The position numbers and the translations under genes were made by a program. Under the pieces are notes generated by a model. It did no database searches, was not told the origin of the DNA, and saw only the letters and a program-made list of their open reading frames with translations. A stretch of DNA of 64,000 bases from Alphaproteobacteria bacterium (GTDB lineage: Bacteria > Pseudomonadota > Alphaproteobacteria > Micavibrionales > Micavibrionaceae). The stretch is taken from NCBI GenBank assembly GCA_021775955.1, contig JAJFGU010000020.1:62001-126000 (forward strand), in the 5' to 3' direction. This document shows, in pieces, positions 61,131 through 64,000 of the stretch (its first letter is position 1; every line of letters starts with the position of its first letter).

Positions 61131-61948
61131 GAACTGTAAGCCCGATCGTGCTGTAGAGCCGGAATTGACTTCCTCGCCTCGGCGATTTCATCCATATTCA
61201 GATCGGCGGTTATAATACCCGGCTTGCTTCCCGCATCGGCCAGAACCTCCCCCCAGGGATTGATAATCATCGAATGACCCCAGGTTTTGCGTCCGCCCTC
61301 ATGCTCACCGGTCTGCCCGGGCGCCAGCACAAAAACGCCGGTTTCAATCGCCCGCGCCCGCAATAACACTTCCCAGTGCGCCTGCCCTGTCGGCACGGTA
61401 AACGCCGCGGGAACAGCCAAAATATCCGCTCCGTTTTTTGCCAGATCGCGGTAGAGATGCGGAAACCTGACATCGTAGCAAATGCTCATCCCCAACCCGC
61501 CCCATGGCGTTTTGGTGACAACAGCCCGATCACCGGGACGGCAGGCCTTGCTCTCACGATAAGAGCGATCATCTTCCAAATCGACATCGAACATATGGAT
61601 TTTATCGTAAGTCGCGGCAATATCCCCGCTATCCGAAAACAGATAGCTGCGATTGGCCAGCTGCGTGTCGCTCAGTTTCACGCTCATCGAGCCGATCAAA
61701 AGCCAAACGCCCAGCTCTTTTGCCAGATCGCCAAAAAGGGGAATGCCGGGATGATCCTGCTCATACGGCGCACTCTCCAGCTTCGCGCCCGGCACCCCGC
61801 GCATGTGGCAGGTGTTCTCGGGCGTGGCAATCAGCTGCGCACCGCCACCCGCCGCCTCACGGATGAAGCCCTCCGCCGCTTTCAGATTGTCTGCAATGTC
61901 AGGACCTGCATTCATCTGAACACAGGCCACCTTTAGAGTGTCAGCCAT
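61127..61948 (-). CDS. Carbon-nitrogen hydrolase (Nit-type omega-amidase)
   Basis: The 273-residue enzyme belongs to the nitrilase superfamily. The catalytic Glu44 (ATPENTCH), Lys116 (YDKIHMFD) and Cys157 (SICYDVRFP) are all present. Its sequence resembles Nit1/omega-amidase proteins, which clear deaminated glutathione or keto-glutaramate; the assignment to a substrate is an inference. The start overlaps the glutaredoxin gene by eight bases, so they are coupled. This amidase–glutaredoxin–ComF order is common in alphaproteobacteria. Confidence 0.9.
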   Translation of the reverse strand: MADTLKVACVQMNAGPDIADNLKAAEGFIREAAGGGAQLIATPENTCHMRGVPGAKLESAPYEQDHPGIPLFGDLAKELGVWLLIGSMSVKLSDTQLANRSYLFSDSGDIAATYDKIHMFDVDLEDDRSYRESKACRPGDRAVVTKTPWGGLGMSICYDVRFPHLYRDLAKNGADILAVPAAFTVPTGQAHWEVLLRARAIETGVFVLAPGQTGEHEGGRKTWGHSMIINPWGEVLADAGSKPGIITADLNMDEIAEARKSIPALQHDRAYSS

Positions 61949-62201
61949 TCAGCATCTCATCCAGCTTGCCTTCGGCCTCCAGTGCATAAAGACCGTCAGA
62001 ACCGCCGGGCACCAGATTATCATTGATAAAAATCTGCGGCACGGTGCGGGCGCCGCCAGAGCGCTCAAGCATTTTATCACGCTGCTCCGTATCCTGATCG
62101 ACCCGAATTTCTTCATATTCAGCGCCTTTGCGGGTCAGCAAGTCCTTGGCCCGGACACAATAGGGGCAAACCTGTGTGGTATATATTTCTACTTTTGCCA
62201 T
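61941..62201 (-). CDS. grxC: Glutaredoxin 3
   Basis: GrxC reduces disulfides with glutathione. The 86-residue protein has the redox motif CPYC at Cys12 and Cys15 in QVCPYCVRAK, the cis-proline in ARTVPQIF and the glutathione-binding GGSDGLYALE. ATG 62201 is chosen because it follows GGAGAATCGC and gives the family N terminus; a frame to 62258 is not supported. It overlaps the amidase gene downstream by eight bases. Confidence 0.95.
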   Translation of the reverse strand: MAKVEIYTTQVCPYCVRAKDLLTRKGAEYEEIRVDQDTEQRDKMLERSGGARTVPQIFINDNLVPGGSDGLYALEAEGKLDEMLNG

Positions 62202-62399
62202 GAGCGATTCTCCTTTATGAGGTATATAACAGTAACAAACTCCAGAATGCTCTATCAATTGAAGGATTTTGGGGCGAAAATGACGGCTTTCGAGAACCGC
62301 ACCGCAAAATACTTTTGGGTATTTGAGAAGCGGAAGCGCAGAAAGACATTATTTGCAGGCCAAAAGACGAAAATTGATAGTGCATTCTAAAGAAGATAG

Positions 62400-63614
62400 A
62401 TGACCAGCAAGACTTGTCAAACGGATATCCTGATCGCCGGCGGCGGCATCGCCGGGCTTACGCTTGCCGCGCTTTTGGGCAATGCCGGCATAAACGTGCA
62501 TATCATCGATAAATTCCCGCCGCAGCCTTTCAAAAAAACCAAACCTTCGGGGCGCACCATCGCGCTGATGCAAAACTCGCTCAACATCATCAAGGCCACC
62601 GGCGCATGGGACAAATGCGAAGAGTATAGCGCCGCGATTCAAACCATGTGCATCATGGATAACGATCTCAATGTTGAGTTTGAAGCCTATGAGATCGGAC
62701 AGGAGCAATTCGGCGTGAATGTTCCAAACGCAATCCTGCGCGCTGCGCTATACGAACAGGTGCAATCCATTCCTGCCGTGACCGCCCACATGCCGGGCGC
62801 GCTCGAAGATTACAAAACCCAAAACAATCACGTCACCGCAACACTGGAAGACGGCACGCAAATCACCGCGCGCCTGCTGGTTGGTGCCGATGGCCGCAAC
62901 TCCCTGGTGCGCAAAATCGCCGGGATCAAACATCGTGAGATGAAATACAAACAAGCCGCGATCACCTGTGTCATCAATCACTCGCACAGCCATGACAATG
63001 TTTCGACCGAGTTTCACTTTCCAGCCGGACCGCTGGCGCTTGTGCCGCTACCGGGCAATCAATCCAGCATCGTCTGGGTCGAAACACCGGAAAGGGCGCA
63101 GGAGCTGCTGGCTTTAAAAGAGTCTGAATTCGCTGAAACCCTGCAGGAAACAACCGATGGCCTTCTGGGCGGCATCACGCTGGAGACAAAACCCGAGAGC
63201 TGGCCGCTCGGCTCCATTCATGCCAAAACCCTTATTGCCCCCCGCACAGCCCTGATTGCAGAAGCAGCCCATGTCATGTCGCCGATCACGGCGCAGGGCC
63301 TCAATTTAAGCCTTCGCGATGTGGCAGCACTCGCCGAAACCATTGCCGACACCCTGAGGCTTGGCCTCGATCCGGGCAGTGAAACCACGCTTAAAAAATA
63401 TGAAGGGCGACGGCGCATCGATATCAATACGCGCATTTTCGGCGTCGATGCGATGAACCGGATTGTCAGCAACAATGTTCCCGCTCTTAAATCTTTGCGT
63501 CGCGGCGGATTCAAAACACTCGAGCGCATCCACCCCTTGAAGAAATTCGCCATGCGCGCCGGCCTCGCCCCGCAAATCGATGAAAGCCGTTTGGCGAACG
63601 GAAAACCGCTTTAG
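62400..63614 (+). CDS. UbiH/UbiF-type FAD-dependent monooxygenase (ubiquinone biosynthesis)
   Basis: The 404-residue flavoprotein has the N-terminal FAD motif IAGGGIAGLTLAALLGNAG, the middle GADGRNSLVRKIAG motif and the GLNLSLRDVAALAE motif, all typical of the UbiH/UbiF/VisC family of aromatic hydroxylases. These enzymes hydroxylate the benzoquinone ring during ubiquinone synthesis; which position is not evident. The gene is on the plus strand between grxC and comF, which are usually adjacent. Its stop TAG overlaps the comF stop on the opposite strand. Confidence 0.9.
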   Translation: MTSKTCQTDILIAGGGIAGLTLAALLGNAGINVHIIDKFPPQPFKKTKPSGRTIALMQNSLNIIKATGAWDKCEEYSAAIQTMCIMDNDLNVEFEAYEIGQEQFGVNVPNAILRAALYEQVQSIPAVTAHMPGALEDYKTQNNHVTATLEDGTQITARLLVGADGRNSLVRKIAGIKHREMKYKQAAITCVINHSHSHDNVSTEFHFPAGPLALVPLPGNQSSIVWVETPERAQELLALKESEFAETLQETTDGLLGGITLETKPESWPLGSIHAKTLIAPRTALIAEAAHVMSPITAQGLNLSLRDVAALAETIADTLRLGLDPGSETTLKKYEGRRRIDINTRIFGVDAMNRIVSNNVPALKSLRRGGFKTLERIHPLKKFAMRAGLAPQIDESRLANGKPL

Positions 63615-64000
63615 CTTTCATAGGGCTTTACAACCCGCGCCAGAGTCAGGACATGCACCGCCTTCGCCCCGGCCTTTAACAAAACCTTCGTACATTCCCT
63701 GACCGTTGAGCCTGTCGTATAAACATCATCGATTAAAACAATTGTTTTTCCTTTTAGCTGGTCCTGATAGCGCGGATTAAATGCAAAAGCCCTGCGCACA
63801 TTCTTTTGACGTTCCTTAATCGTCAAATGCCCCTGACTGGTTGTCGCACGTGTTCGGGCCAACGCATCAGGTAAACATTCCAGCCCGGTATTCTTTGCAA
63901 GCGCATAGGCAATAACCGCCGCCTGATTGTAACGCCGTGATAACAGCCGCCAGCGATGAAGCGGCACCGGCACCAGGTAGTCGGCCTGACCCAGCATGCC
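63611..64000 (-). CDS. ComF family phosphoribosyltransferase-like protein (5' part outside window)
   Basis: The visible 130 codons end …VKPYES and contain the phosphoribosyltransferase-like motif VLIDDVYTTGSTVRECTKVL and the earlier DYLVPVPLHRWRLLSRRYNQA, both hallmarks of ComF. Family members have about 240 residues with an N-terminal zinc finger, so the 5' half lies beyond the window edge. ComF supports DNA uptake in competent bacteria; in others its role is unknown. The window edge truncates the gene; it is not a broken copy. It converges on the monooxygenase gene. Confidence 0.88.
   Translation of the reverse strand, partial: GMLGQADYLVPVPLHRWRLLSRRYNQAAVIAYALAKNTGLECLPDALARTRATTSQGHLTIKERQKNVRRAFAFNPRYQDQLKGKTIVLIDDVYTTGSTVRECTKVLLKAGAKAVHVLTLARVVKPYES

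Overview
The window is a 64-kb chromosomal piece of an alphaproteobacterium with moderate GC content. The phylum-level call rests on gene content and order: dnaG–rpoD, the recG/sdhE/mfd neighbourhood, comF–grxC–nitrilase, an ELM1-like gene, DUF502 next to recG, betaine-lipid genes btaA/btaB and TorF- and alginate-export-type porins. A free-living, motile, Gram-negative lifestyle fits the chemoreceptors and outer-membrane proteins. A Rhodospirillales- or Micavibrio-like affiliation is only a guess. There is no rRNA, no CRISPR array, no transposase and no recognisable prophage.

Layout. Positions 1–10.5 kb hold envelope and signalling genes: a NIT-domain chemoreceptor cut by the window start, an alginate-export-type porin, a fatty-acid desaturase, a hybrid sensor kinase with its HPt partner, a single-domain response regulator, a second chemoreceptor and a TorF-type porin. 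From 10.6 to 17.7 kb come a CAU tRNA, a strongly diverged sigma-70 paralogue, rpoD, dnaG and a yqeY gene. From 17.8 to 28.5 kb lie carA, an NTF2-like gene, carB, greA, an Lrp regulator, ELM1, trxB, a LysR regulator, a structured leader RNA with an intrinsic terminator and a patatin-like phospholipase. From 28.5 to 42 kb lie an aspartate aminotransferase, an AmgK-like kinase, a Glu/Leu dehydrogenase, mfd, btaA/btaB, sdhE, recG, cysE and DUF502. From 42 to 51.4 kb lie a three-repeat protein abutting tRNA-Lys, coaD, gyrA, a DUF2059 protein, ssb, two unknown genes and uvrA. From 51.5 to 60.8 kb the window is accessory: small hydrophobic proteins, tRNA-Leu, ExoD, DsbB, an HNH nuclease, a 799-residue coiled-coil/repeat protein, an esterase and an amber-interrupted gene. 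The end holds an XRE regulator, a nitrilase-family amidase, grxC, a UbiH-type monooxygenase and comF, which runs off the window.

How the genes work together. Replication, repair and transcription are well represented (dnaG, rpoD, gyrA, ssb, uvrA, mfd, recG, greA). A lipid theme runs through the desaturase, the patatin-like lipase and btaA/btaB, which together could remodel membranes. The kinase, HPt protein, response regulator and receptors form a signalling block. 

The most unusual signals are these. (1) Gene 3' ends are duplicated around inserted DNA at three loci: mfd around a dehydrogenase gene, yqeY around a small ORF, and the tRNA 3' end beside the CAU tRNA. (2) A sigma-70 paralogue beside rpoD has lost the usual -35 recognition residues. 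(3) The RNA leader before the patatin gene has mutually exclusive helices, as in an attenuator or riboswitch. (4) Palindromic repeats are inserted in frame in uvrA and in the signal peptide of the DUF2059 protein. (5) A gene is interrupted by one in-frame TAG codon.
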